Source: a virus. From it: 64,000 nucleotides of DNA. The notes beneath the pieces are model-generated. The model did not search any database. It was not told where the DNA came from and saw nothing but the letters and a program-made list of their open reading frames with translations. Within the stretch, counting starts at the first letter, position 1. Each line of letters starts with the position of its first letter. The stretch lies in the IMG/VR virus record IMGVR_UViG_3300042691_040117, positions 1 to 64,000 of that record. The stretch is one strand, 5' to 3'. Of this stretch, positions 50,167 through 58,851 are shown piece after piece. The position numbers and the translations under genes are program-made.

Positions 50167-50945
50167 AAATCAAATTTAGAATAAATTTTTACATTTTCCT
50201 CTCCTATGACATCAATAGGATTTTGAGAAATTTTAGAAAGATTTGGTCTTATATCGTGAAGACCAAGAAGACCCCACTGATCATCTTTCTGTTCTCCGCA
50301 GGCATTTTCAATATTGTTAAATGTATTTGTATGAGAAGGAACTTCTAAAAACTCATAGATTTTATTGAGTTCTTCTTCTGGATTTTCTACAAGACTATTA
50401 TATTCAACCAAATGGACCCAATCTGGATATTTATTGAGTCCATAAATCATACTCTCATAAGAAGGAGAAACATAATATCTCCAAATATATTCGGCACGAT
50501 TATTATTTGTGATTGGTAAATTATCTTTTCTTAAATGATTATCAATAAAATTTTCTTTATGATCTGTTCTTTCAATCAATGAAATATAAGATGTGAGAAC
50601 TTCTGGAATAGAACGATATGTTGCTACAATCTTTGGTTTATTGGAAAGAAATATCTGAACTGTATCAAGGTTCTTTCCCCAAAATCTATGTTTATCTAGG
50701 ATTGTTGATTTTGGAATATGATTATAAAAGTTAGCAAGAACTGCTTTATAAACATTATAAGAGATTTTCTTGCGATCAAAAGTAAATTGAATATCAAGTC
50801 TATTGAATGATTTTTCAATATCAGTTACAACATCACCCAAAGGAGAAGTTGGTGATACATAAATGTCTGGATGTTGATTTAAAAGTGATCCAAGTAAAGT
50901 AGATCCACTTCTCGGAAGACCTCCAAGAAAATACAATGTTCTCAT
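50163..50945 (-). CDS. Sulfotransferase (260 aa)
   Basis: LYFLGGLPRSGSTLLGSLLNQHPD is the 5'-phosphosulfate (PAPS) binding loop. KPKIVATYRSIPEVLTSYISL carries the 3'-phosphate arginine/serine motif. The rest fits a compact sulfotransferase. It would place sulfate from PAPS on a sugar or tyrosine. No PAPS-making genes are in the window, so the donor would come from the host. It precedes the glycosyltransferase with a 4-nt overlap. Confidence 0.9.
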   Translation of the reverse strand: MRTLYFLGGLPRSGSTLLGSLLNQHPDIYVSPTSPLGDVVTDIEKSFNRLDIQFTFDRKKISYNVYKAVLANFYNHIPKSTILDKHRFWGKNLDTVQIFLSNKPKIVATYRSIPEVLTSYISLIERTDHKENFIDNHLRKDNLPITNNNRAEYIWRYYVSPSYESMIYGLNKYPDWVHLVEYNSLVENPEEELNKIYEFLEVPSHTNTFNNIENACGEQKDDQWGLLGLHDIRPNLSKISQNPIDVIGEENVKIYSKFDL

Positions 50946-50967
50946 ATTTTATTGCTTTTTATTATAT

Positions 50968-50976
50968 ATTATAGCA
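50968..50976 (-). promoter_or_regulatory. Extended -10 promoter candidate (TGCTATAAT)
   Basis: TGCTATAAT on the minus strand, 22 nt upstream of the sulfotransferase start, in the 41-nt gap after the RCC1 gene. No -35 box is seen at 15-19 bp. The same TGCTATAAT word occurs before gp32 and the GH130-like gene. Confidence 0.5.
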
Positions 50977-50986
50977 CAAATTGTGA

Positions 50987-53900
50987 TTAATTTTTTGCAA
51001 TTGCTGCTACAAGGCGACTTCCAGAACTGACTTGTTCCCAGTTAGTACCTCCGGCAAATGTTGTAACTGGAGTTGATCTATTAGTAGTAGTAGCATTTCC
51101 AAGTTGTAAAAAGGCATTATCTCCCCAAGTCCATAGAGTTCCATCAGTCTTAATTGCTGCTGTACTATTTCTATTAGCACTGACTTGTCTCCAATTAGTT
51201 CCTCCGGCAAATGTAGTTACTGGGGTGTAACTATTACTATTGATCGTACCATTAGTTCCAAGTTGCCCCTCACTTTCATAACCCCAGGTCCATAAAGTTC
51301 CATCGGTCTTGGTTGCTGCTGAATGTAAATCTCCAGCACTGACATATCTCCAATTAGTTCCTCCAGCAAATGTGGTGACCGGAGTTGATATAGTTACATT
51401 AAACCCAGAAGAAACACTACCGTAAACAAATCCCCAAGTCCATAAAGTTCCATCGGTCTTGATTGCAGTTGTATGATCACCTCCAACACTGACTTGTTTC
51501 CAATTGGTTCCTCCGGTAAATGTTGTGACTGGAGTAGATACGCTACCTGATATAGTTGCATTTCCAAGTTTTCCAAAATCTCTCGGACCCCAAATCCACA
51601 GAGTTCCATCAGTCTTAATTGCTGCAGTATGAGCATTTTTAGCACTCACTTGCTTCCAGTTAGTTCCACCAGCAAAGGTGGTAACTGGAGTAGATCTAAT
51701 ACCTGTCGTAATTCCATTTCCAAGAACCCCAGATTGTCCATTACCCCAAGTCCATAAAGTTCCATCGGTTTTTATCGCTGCTATGTGAGATAAATTTCCA
51801 ACACTAACTTGCTTCCAATTAGTTCCTCCAGCAAATGTAGTTACTGGAGTTGATCTATTAATCGTATCTCTAGTTCCAAGAACTCCATTAAATCCTCTTC
51901 CCCAAGTCCATAGAGTTCCATCTATCTTGATTGCTGCTACATGTTCTCTCCCAGAACTTATTTGTCTCCAATTAGATCCTCCAGCAAATGTGGTGACTGG
52001 AGTGGATCTATCACCCGATACATCATTATTTCCAAGTTGTCCAAGTTGCCCATAACCCCAAGTAAATAAACTAAACAAATCCGGTAGATTATAAGTAGGA
52101 TCAACGCTTTCTATGGCACAAACACGATATCCTCCAGAAGAACCAACGGACTTCCAATTACTTCCACCCAAAAATGTTGTAACCGGAGTGGATGCATAAG
52201 TAATGCCTGCTTGAGCAAATTGATATCCAGTGCCCAATTGGTCTTGTGTATCACTTCCCCAAGTCCAAAGAGTTCCGTTGGTTTTAACTGCTGCCATGTG
52301 ATATCCACCACAACTCACTTGTTTCCAAGTTGCTCCTCCGGCAAAGGTGGTGATCGGAGTGGATACATAAAGTTCAATATCGGGAGCACTAGAAAGAGGT
52401 GCCTTTGCATTTCCAAGTATTCCATAATACCCATTACCCCAAGTCCATAGGGTTCCATCATTTTTAATTGCTGCCATCATATTTACGGTGTAATATCCAC
52501 CAGCACTGACTTGTTTCCAGTCTGTTCCTCCGGCAAAGGTGGTGATTGGTTCGGCACTACTCTGATATAATTTAGAAGTTCCAAGTTGAGCTTGCCCATT
52601 AGCTCCCCAAGTCCATAAAGTTCCATCGGTTTTGACTGCTGCAGAGGAATGATATGAGCAAGATACTTGTTTCCAGTTAGTGTCTCCTCCTACTTTTCTC
52701 GGAATATCATTAATTTGAACATAAAATGTATCTCCAAGTTGACCATATCGAGCATATCCCCAAGTATACAATTGATTATTATTGTTCAAAGCTGTCGTAT
52801 GAGAATTTCCAGCAATGACTTGTGTCCAGTTGTTACCACCGGCAAATGTTGTGATTGGAGTGGATGCGGAAAAATACTCGGTAGGGGTGTCAAAATCTAG
52901 AAATCCATTAGCATTTCCAAGTTCTCCTGTTTCACCAATGCCCCAAGTCCATAGAGTACCATCGGTTTTGATTGCCGCAGTATGTCTATTTCCGGCACTC
53001 ACTTGTTTCCAATTGGTTCCACCAGCAAAGGTGGTGACTGGAGTGGAACTATTACCCCCATCAGTATTTCCAAGGGTTCCAATTGGACCACCACCCCAAA
53101 TCCAAAGAGTTCCGTCAGTTTTAATTGCTGCTGTATGATAACCACCAGAACTCACTTGTTTCCAATTGGTTCCACCAGCAAAGGTGGTGACTGGAGTGGA
53201 ACTATTTGCTACTGCTGCATTTCCGAGTCCTCCAAATAAACTACGACCCCAAGCCCATAAGGTTCCATCAGTTTTGATTGCTGTGGTATGAGCACCACCA
53301 GTACTTACTTGCTTCCAATTAGTTCCTCCTGCAAATGTGGTGATTGGAGTTGATATATTACCTGTTGTTACTCCATTTCCAAGTCGCCCATTAGTTCCAT
53401 TACCCCAAGTCCATAAGGTTCCGTCAGTTTTGATTGCTGCCATAGTCGAACCTCCACCACTTACCTGTTTCCAGTTGGTTCCTCCGGCAAATGTTGTAAT
53501 AGGAGTTGATATACTAATTGTTGTAACTGCATTTCCAAGTTGACCAGAACTTCCAAAACCCCAAGTCCATAAGGTTCCATCGGTTTTAATTGCTGCCTTA
53601 TAATCTCCACTACCACTTACTTGTTTCCAATTGGTCCCTCCAGCAAAGGTGGTGATTGGAGTGGTTACAAAATTTTGCCCAGAAGTTGCTGTAGCACCAT
53701 TTCCAAGTTTTCCTACATTTGCTTCACCCCAAGTCCATAGGGTTCCATCAGTCTTGATTGCTGCCGTATGATTATTTCCAGCACTTAAGGTATAAAGATC
53801 TTCAGGATTAGTTGTTGGAGTATCTGCCCAGTTAGTTCCTCCGGCAAATGTTGTCTGTGGGGTGGATCTAATAGGTGTATAAGTTGGTCCTGTACCTAAT

Positions 53901-54484
53901 TGACCAAAATAAGCATACCCCCAAGACCACAAAGTTCCATCGGTTTTAATTGCCGAAGAATACGAATATCCGGCAGCAATTGACTTCCAATTAGTTCCTC
54001 CAACAAAAGTAGTGATTGGAGTAGATGAATTAACCCTACCATATACTCCAAGTTGTCCCTGATCATTTTGCCCCCAGGTCCATAAAGTCCCATCAATTTT
54101 AATAGCTACTGTATGAGTGCATCCACCTTCTACTTGTTTCCAATCAGTTCCTCCAGAAAATGTAGTTACTGGAGTATCTCTAATGGTTGTTGATGCATTT
54201 CCAAGTTGCCCATCACGATTATATCCCCAAGTCCATAGGGTTCCATCGGTTTTGACTGCTACTGTATGAAGACCTCCGGTACTTACTTGTTTCCAATTAC
54301 TACCACCAACAAATGTAGTAGTCGGAGTACTTACAAAAGAAGGACCAGTATAATTTCCAAGAGCTCCTGCTACGCCCCTACCCCAGTTCCACAAATTTCC
54401 TTGACGAAACGGATCTGCCTTAACAAAAACATCATCAAAACTATATCTAAGACCGTCTTGTGTAAAGTTATAAAATGTTGGCAT
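50987..54484 (-). CDS. Giant RCC1-repeat protein, 21 blades (1165 aa)
   Basis: A tandem array of blades of about 55 aa with the consensus [16 protein letters not shown] followed by [15 protein letters not shown] and a GQLGN. Counting the LWxWG cores gives 21 units, divisible into three seven-bladed RCC1 propellers. The N-terminus ([32 protein letters not shown]) begins with a short cap of unique sequence that probably anchors the protein. No catalytic residues are seen. In eukaryotes RCC1 propellers bind proteins or carbohydrate-like surfaces; here a virion adhesin or baseplate-linked fibre is most likely. Flanks the glycan cluster. The DNA repeats are highly similar. Confidence 0.85.
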   Translation of the reverse strand: MPTFYNFTQDGLRYSFDDVFVKADPFRQGNLWNWGRGVAGALGNYTGPSFVSTPTTTFVGGSNWKQVSTGGLHTVAVKTDGTLWTWGYNRDGQLGNASTTIRDTPVTTFSGGTDWKQVEGGCTHTVAIKIDGTLWTWGQNDQGQLGVYGRVNSSTPITTFVGGTNWKSIAAGYSYSSAIKTDGTLWSWGYAYFGQLGTGPTYTPIRSTPQTTFAGGTNWADTPTTNPEDLYTLSAGNNHTAAIKTDGTLWTWGEANVGKLGNGATATSGQNFVTTPITTFAGGTNWKQVSGSGDYKAAIKTDGTLWTWGFGSSGQLGNAVTTISISTPITTFAGGTNWKQVSGGGSTMAAIKTDGTLWTWGNGTNGRLGNGVTTGNISTPITTFAGGTNWKQVSTGGAHTTAIKTDGTLWAWGRSLFGGLGNAAVANSSTPVTTFAGGTNWKQVSSGGYHTAAIKTDGTLWIWGGGPIGTLGNTDGGNSSTPVTTFAGGTNWKQVSAGNRHTAAIKTDGTLWTWGIGETGELGNANGFLDFDTPTEYFSASTPITTFAGGNNWTQVIAGNSHTTALNNNNQLYTWGYARYGQLGDTFYVQINDIPRKVGGDTNWKQVSCSYHSSAAVKTDGTLWTWGANGQAQLGTSKLYQSSAEPITTFAGGTDWKQVSAGGYYTVNMMAAIKNDGTLWTWGNGYYGILGNAKAPLSSAPDIELYVSTPITTFAGGATWKQVSCGGYHMAAVKTNGTLWTWGSDTQDQLGTGYQFAQAGITYASTPVTTFLGGSNWKSVGSSGGYRVCAIESVDPTYNLPDLFSLFTWGYGQLGQLGNNDVSGDRSTPVTTFAGGSNWRQISSGREHVAAIKIDGTLWTWGRGFNGVLGTRDTINRSTPVTTFAGGTNWKQVSVGNLSHIAAIKTDGTLWTWGNGQSGVLGNGITTGIRSTPVTTFAGGTNWKQVSAKNAHTAAIKTDGTLWIWGPRDFGKLGNATISGSVSTPVTTFTGGTNWKQVSVGGDHTTAIKTDGTLWTWGFVYGSVSSGFNVTISTPVTTFAGGTNWRYVSAGDLHSAATKTDGTLWTWGYESEGQLGTNGTINSNSYTPVTTFAGGTNWRQVSANRNSTAAIKTDGTLWTWGDNAFLQLGNATTTNRSTPVTTFAGGTNWEQVSSGSRLVAAIAKN

Positions 54485-54500
54485 TGGAGTGGGAATATTT

Positions 54501-54860
54501 TTACTTGGAAATAACTATTGGAGTATTCATTTTCTCACTCCAATTTTTTAACCATTCTACCATTTCGTTACTTATTTCTTTATTATTTATCGGAAGAACC
54601 TTTAGATACTGACCATTTTCATTTTGTTCTACGGAAATTAATACATTGCACTTATCAGGTCTCATTTCTTCGGGAAGTAAATATTGACTCCAGGCGCACT
54701 GATAATTTCTACAAACCTCTGGTCGTGCCTTATGAACTCCACACTTACCTTCTTCTAAAAATTTACATGATTTTCCACATCCAAATTCCCATCCAAAAGC
54801 ATCACCAACTAACCAAGAACAACAAGCAGTACATTCACCACAAGACCTAAATTTAGACAT
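54501..54860 (-). CDS. YkgJ-family cysteine cluster protein (119 aa)
   Basis: [19 protein letters not shown], then [30 protein letters not shown]: the CxxCxxCC signature and later cysteines of the YkgJ/UPF0153 zinc/iron-binding family. In several T4-like cyanophages a similar gene sits beside tail or glycan genes. Function unknown; a metal-dependent modifying or redox role is proposed for the family. It overlaps the following gene by 8 nt. Confidence 0.85.
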   Translation of the reverse strand: MSKFRSCGECTACCSWLVGDAFGWEFGCGKSCKFLEEGKCGVHKARPEVCRNYQCAWSQYLLPEEMRPDKCNVLISVEQNENGQYLKVLPINNKEISNEMVEWLKNWSEKMNTPIVISK

Positions 54861-55503
54861 AATCTACCTCTCTATAAAAGTATTGATATGGTTCATAATC
54901 TTCTGGTTGATATAAAGATTTCATGTTTCCATCTCCAGTCCCAATCCAGAATTCTCTATCTAATCTAAAATTAGAATTCAAAAAAGTATTGTCTAGAGTA
55001 TTTACATAGGAAGCGTTTGCCCACCAAAAGTTTCCGACAAAATGCTTTGTCCCTGCCTTCTCCCAAGATTGTCTTCCATCACTCCAAGTAGTTGGTCCTA
55101 AAATCTTAAGATTACTTCCAACGGCATCATGATTATCTAACTGCTCAACACACTCTTTCCACTTATCAATCACAAAGTATTCCATCATTAATCTCCAACT
55201 CTCACCATTCATACTTTGGTGGGTCAATCCCTTCATATGAAAATAAAGAACTTTATAGTCTGGATTTTCTTTACAAAAATCTCTTAAAGACATCAAAGTT
55301 TCAGTTTCCTCTTTCCAATTTGTATTAACTTTTACAATTGTTTTTTCCGGAACATTAAACATCTCCTGCTCACCATTCACACCAAAGTGAATATGAGATG
55401 CTTCTTTAATCAATCCCGAAGTATAAAGTCTATGAACTTGGGATTGATACATAAAAGCAGCAAACCCAATTTGAGAAATGTGATAAAAAATTGCTAGTTT
55501 CAT
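54853..55503 (-). CDS. Probable glycosyltransferase-like protein (216 aa)
   Basis: MKLAIFYHISQIGFAAFMYQSQVHRLYTSGLIKEA start; VLYFHMKGLTHQSMNGESWRLMMEYFVIDKWKE in the middle; HFVGNFWWANASYVNTLDN at the end. The FHMKGLTH...NFWWANASYV pattern is found in proteins of bacterial and viral glycan clusters. No clear DxD. It is coupled by 4 nt to the next gene. Confidence 0.6.
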   Translation of the reverse strand: MKLAIFYHISQIGFAAFMYQSQVHRLYTSGLIKEASHIHFGVNGEQEMFNVPEKTIVKVNTNWKEETETLMSLRDFCKENPDYKVLYFHMKGLTHQSMNGESWRLMMEYFVIDKWKECVEQLDNHDAVGSNLKILGPTTWSDGRQSWEKAGTKHFVGNFWWANASYVNTLDNTFLNSNFRLDREFWIGTGDGNMKSLYQPEDYEPYQYFYREVDYV

Positions 55504-56279
55504 ATGTTATATTGAACTCCTTCCATTCCTTTAATAACACTTAATCCTAAATTAGGAATAGTTATCATGTTTTTCTTATTTAAAAATCTGTACAAAGAAT
55601 GTTCTATGTCCGTTCCTGCAGTATATTGCATCATTCGTTCCAAATACAAAAATGACTTTTCAAGAGACTCTATAATTTCATTAAATAACATTCTATCAAA
55701 AGACCATAACCCGGTCACCATCATTCCTTTAGCACCATAAAGATAGGCATAAACATTTTCTAATTCTTTCTCATCAAAATTTTCTTGCTCTTCAGTTAGA
55801 TAATCATATTTTTTAATTACATAATAATTTTCTAAAAATTTACTTTGATAATCTTGAATATCAAAATCATCATTAAGTAAATATCTTCCGGTCAATTTAA
55901 AAACTCTTTGACTATCATTAAATAAATTATGCTGCCGAATGAAGTAAAGAGTATTCAATAATCCTCTTGTTTCCAATAAGGATTTTCCATAAGTAATGTA
56001 CTTTGAGTCTTTTTGAATATTCGCATAAAGTGCTTTCAGACCTGGTTCATCATAAAACTCTAGAAACAAATCACACTCCTTTCTTAAGATTTCTTTGTGC
56101 CTTTCTTCTATAGATGTAGAAGAACACTCAAACAAAATAATATAAGAGTTGGGTACTTTTTCTCTAACTGACTTAATTGTTTCCAGTGTTTGTTCAAATC
56201 TTTGCTCTTCACTATAAGCACTAAACTTATCCTCTTGAAAATGCTTAAGTGCAGAACCGACTAAAAATAAAAACTTCAT
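55500..56279 (-). CDS. Hypothetical glycan-cluster protein (259 aa)
   Basis: Starts MKFLFLVGSALKHFQEDKFSAYSEEQRF, then SYIILFECSSTSIEERHKEILRKECDLFLEFYDEPGLK. Later: RVFKLTGRYLLNDDFDIQDY (a GRYxLxxxF pattern also seen in GT-A-type glycan genes) and YLYGAKGMMVTGLWSFDR. Probably a glycan-modifying protein of the kind found in cyanophage and SAR11 phage clusters. The start at 56279 is chosen over 56303 because it overlaps the previous stop as ATGA. Confidence 0.6.
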   Translation of the reverse strand: MKFLFLVGSALKHFQEDKFSAYSEEQRFEQTLETIKSVREKVPNSYIILFECSSTSIEERHKEILRKECDLFLEFYDEPGLKALYANIQKDSKYITYGKSLLETRGLLNTLYFIRQHNLFNDSQRVFKLTGRYLLNDDFDIQDYQSKFLENYYVIKKYDYLTEEQENFDEKELENVYAYLYGAKGMMVTGLWSFDRMLFNEIIESLEKSFLYLERMMQYTAGTDIEHSLYRFLNKKNMITIPNLGLSVIKGMEGVQYNI

Positions 56280-56998
56280 AGCATACCTCTCTTCCAAGCC
56301 CATAGTTGTTCATCTATTTGTTGTTCTTCACGATAAGAACCCCTTTCAATCTTATCTATCCACATATGAAGAAGGTTGATTTTATCTTCTTCGGAAATAC
56401 AAAAATCGTGATTAAACCAATAGTTCATTTTTCCATCTTTCGGTATTAACTGATGGAATGTTTCTACCTTTAATCCATACTTTGCAATATTACGACTTAC
56501 CAAATAATCATCAAGAATATGACCAGGAGTATAACCAAAGTTCTTTTCTAAATCCATTGGATTGATCTGATCTACAAACTGCTCCGGGTCCTCATGAGGT
56601 TTCCATGCATGTCGAGTCCAATCACTGAATACACATACCCAAGTTGTTGCAGCAATATTTCTATTATCTCTTCTTGCATAGTTATTATGCTTAAATCTAA
56701 AAGGATAATAGTCATATCGATTGAAGATTACACAATCCTTATCAAAGATTTCAGTCAAATCTGGACAGTTTGGATGAACCAGAGCATCAGCATCCAGAAA
56801 AATAGTCCAATCATAGTTTGCTCCAATTTCATATAACTGGAACTTTTCCATATTCGGAGAAAGATGTGGAAACTTTCTCTCATTCATAATCACAAAATCA
56901 GCACCAATCTTTTCTGCATATTTCCTCATATAAGGATATGTAAGATTGGTAATGTCTTTATTGTAATTAATGTCCAGTGTAACGAGTGCTTTCTTCAT
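56276..56998 (-). CDS. GT-A glycosyltransferase, GT34-like (240 aa)
   Basis: LVTLDINYNKDITNLTYPYMRKYAEKIGADFVIMNERKFP, MEKFQLYEIGANYDWTIFLDADALVHP with a DAD metal motif, and WNHD-like FNHDFCI at the end. The layout resembles the galactosyl/mannosyltransferases of the GMA12/MNN10 group. Likely transfers one hexose. It overlaps the oxygenase before it by 32 nt, which suggests strong coupling. Confidence 0.75.
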   Translation of the reverse strand: MKKALVTLDINYNKDITNLTYPYMRKYAEKIGADFVIMNERKFPHLSPNMEKFQLYEIGANYDWTIFLDADALVHPNCPDLTEIFDKDCVIFNRYDYYPFRFKHNNYARRDNRNIAATTWVCVFSDWTRHAWKPHEDPEQFVDQINPMDLEKNFGYTPGHILDDYLVSRNIAKYGLKVETFHQLIPKDGKMNYWFNHDFCISEEDKINLLHMWIDKIERGSYREEQQIDEQLWAWKRGML

Positions 56999-57473
56999 AA
57001 TCTGTATTGAAACTAATAACTATTCTTTGCTCTTTTTCTTCTTCTGTATAATGAACCAAATCACTTGAAAAGATGACCAGTAATCCAGAATAAGGTTTAA
57101 TTGAAGTATCTATATCGGGAAACAATAGCGGAACTGAATTTTCACCAACAGAGACATAAAATGCTCCGCTTAAAATACTTTCTTCACCACCACTATGATT
57201 ATGTGGTTTTAACTTACTTCCAGGTTCCGTAATATTAAACCAACTATTAATAAATTTAAGTTTTGTAATTTTATGCTTTTCACAATATATTCTAACATAC
57301 TTTTTGATAATTTTATTTAAACTTTGCAGTTCAGAGTACATTAAAATTGGCATTCCAAAATTAAAACTGGACTTACCTTTAGTAATTAATCCATGTTCAT
57401 TTGTTTGAGTTGAATATAAAAAATTTTGAATACTTTTAAGATTTAAATAAGAAAGGTCATACTGCTCTATCAT
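56967..57473 (-). CDS. 2OG/Fe(II) oxygenase, TIGR02466-like (168 aa)
   Basis: LKFINSWFNITEPGSKLKPHNHSGGEESILSGAFYVSVG carries the PHNHSGGxxxLSGxFYV version of the family motif. YSGLLVIFSSDLVHYTEEE has the distal histidine, and EQRIVISFNTDY the arginine. This is the third of its kind in the window. Located between a transferase and a GT/TPR gene. 17-nt overlap with the gene before it. Confidence 0.85.
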   Translation of the reverse strand: MIEQYDLSYLNLKSIQNFLYSTQTNEHGLITKGKSSFNFGMPILMYSELQSLNKIIKKYVRIYCEKHKITKLKFINSWFNITEPGSKLKPHNHSGGEESILSGAFYVSVGENSVPLLFPDIDTSIKPYSGLLVIFSSDLVHYTEEEKEQRIVISFNTDYEESTRYTGH

Positions 57474-58803
57474 TTAAAAACTTCTCCAAATCTTTCAAAG
57501 GTTTATCCCATTTTCTTGTTTGCTGTTGTTTGAACATATGAACATTATCTCCGTACCACCAAGATTTATCAGTAGAACTTGTCCAGACATAGTACTCCAT
57601 AATCGGCACAAAGACACAAACTTCTTTTCCTTGTGCTGCTGCAATATGAGCAATAGAAGTACAGGAAGTAATCACCAAATCCATTTGAGATACAAGTGAA
57701 AATGTATCCTCAAAATTACGATCTGGAATATCAAAGGTCTTTACTTGATCTCGATATTGTTCTGGAGGCAATTCATCCGGAAGTTGCAAAGAATATAAAG
57801 ATGCATTTGTTTTGGCGAGAACATCAAACAATCCATCTGCATCTACAGATCGGAAATGTGCCTGCTCAAATCCAGAACCAGAATTCCAGAATGTACCTAT
57901 CTTATAATTTTTATCTTCCTGTAGATATTCATATTGCTTTTCTTTTTCTGGCAGTGGTTGAATATACACACCTCTTCCCAAATCTTCTGCCTTGAGATTA
58001 AGATAATAAGGAAGAGCAAGAGCATAAACCCATTGAGCATCTTTCGGAAACTCTGGTTTATCCCAAACACATACAGTCTCAAAACCATTATAATTGAAGA
58101 GTTTTTGTATGTCTCTTCTTGTGGTTGTCCAGATCGGGTTCATTCCAAGTTCTTTCAGATGCCTCATAAAACGAACGTGCATAATCTCATCACCGGCACC
58201 ACACTGACTATCAATTACAATAGTTTGTCCTGGAGTAATTGTTCCATCCCACTTTGGAAATGGTGGTAGTTCTCTGTTCTTATATGCCTCTACTTCTCCT
58301 GCCTTGAGGAAGTGCTGAAGTCCTGTGTGAATGTCATCCTTGCGGAAATAGTGTCCTGATAAGTTATGATATGCCTTTCTTTCAATCTCTTCTGGTAATT
58401 TATATTTAATAAGATTGAATAGAAGTTTCTCTGCCTTATCTTTTTGGTTAATTGCAGAGTATGAAAAAGTTTCTTCAAGAAGAAGTTCTGTATCTTGAGG
58501 ATTACTTAATTTAATTTTTGAAATTTGTGTTAGTGCCTTATCGGGAAAATTGTTCTGATTATAAGCATTAATCAAATTTTTTGCAATTGTATATTTTTCT
58601 TGTGGAGATTGTGCAAGTTTCAGTGCTTTTTCTGCATAGAAAATAGCATTTGAGAACTCTTTAATCTCAAAGAAAATCTTTGCAACATCATCATATTGTG
58701 AAAAAGTTTCCGCTCTTTTTCCAAATGCCTGAAGAAGTTGAATTGTGAGTTCCTTTTCTTCAAACGAATATAAGGTCTTTGCTACCAACTCAAGTGGGTT
58801 CAT
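57457..58803 (-). CDS. TPR-glycosyltransferase fusion, GT9/GT41-like (448 aa)
   Basis: Residues 1-175: TPR-like helices (KIFFEIKEFSNAIFYAEKALKLAQSP, ALTQISKIKLSNPQDTELL). Residues about 190-445: a GT-B domain with TIVIDSQCGAGDEIMHVRFMRHLKELGMNPIWTT (the glycine-rich donor loop) and FSLVSQMDLVITSCTSIAHIAAAQGKEVCVFVP. This resembles heptosyltransferase-like and SPINDLY/GT41-like proteins. It may glycosylate a protein (as GT41 does) or a lipid-linked glycan. It starts 48 nt after the end of the RCC1 gene. Confidence 0.8.
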   Translation of the reverse strand: MNPLELVAKTLYSFEEKELTIQLLQAFGKRAETFSQYDDVAKIFFEIKEFSNAIFYAEKALKLAQSPQEKYTIAKNLINAYNQNNFPDKALTQISKIKLSNPQDTELLLEETFSYSAINQKDKAEKLLFNLIKYKLPEEIERKAYHNLSGHYFRKDDIHTGLQHFLKAGEVEAYKNRELPPFPKWDGTITPGQTIVIDSQCGAGDEIMHVRFMRHLKELGMNPIWTTTRRDIQKLFNYNGFETVCVWDKPEFPKDAQWVYALALPYYLNLKAEDLGRGVYIQPLPEKEKQYEYLQEDKNYKIGTFWNSGSGFEQAHFRSVDADGLFDVLAKTNASLYSLQLPDELPPEQYRDQVKTFDIPDRNFEDTFSLVSQMDLVITSCTSIAHIAAAQGKEVCVFVPIMEYYVWTSSTDKSWWYGDNVHMFKQQQTRKWDKPLKDLEKFLNDRAV

Positions 58804-58829
58804 AAAGAATATATTTTATATGTTTTAAA

Positions 58830-58851
58830 TATTTATTGGTACATTATAACA
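58830..58851 (-). promoter_or_regulatory. Promoter pair: late AATAAATA (58830-58837) and extended -10 TGTTATAAT (58843-58851)
   Basis: In the 48-nt gap between the second RCC1 gene and the GT41-like gene. AATAAATA lies 27 nt before the ATG of the latter, and TGTTATAAT is 5 nt further upstream. The pairing is the same as at 44218-44240. Confidence 0.5.
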
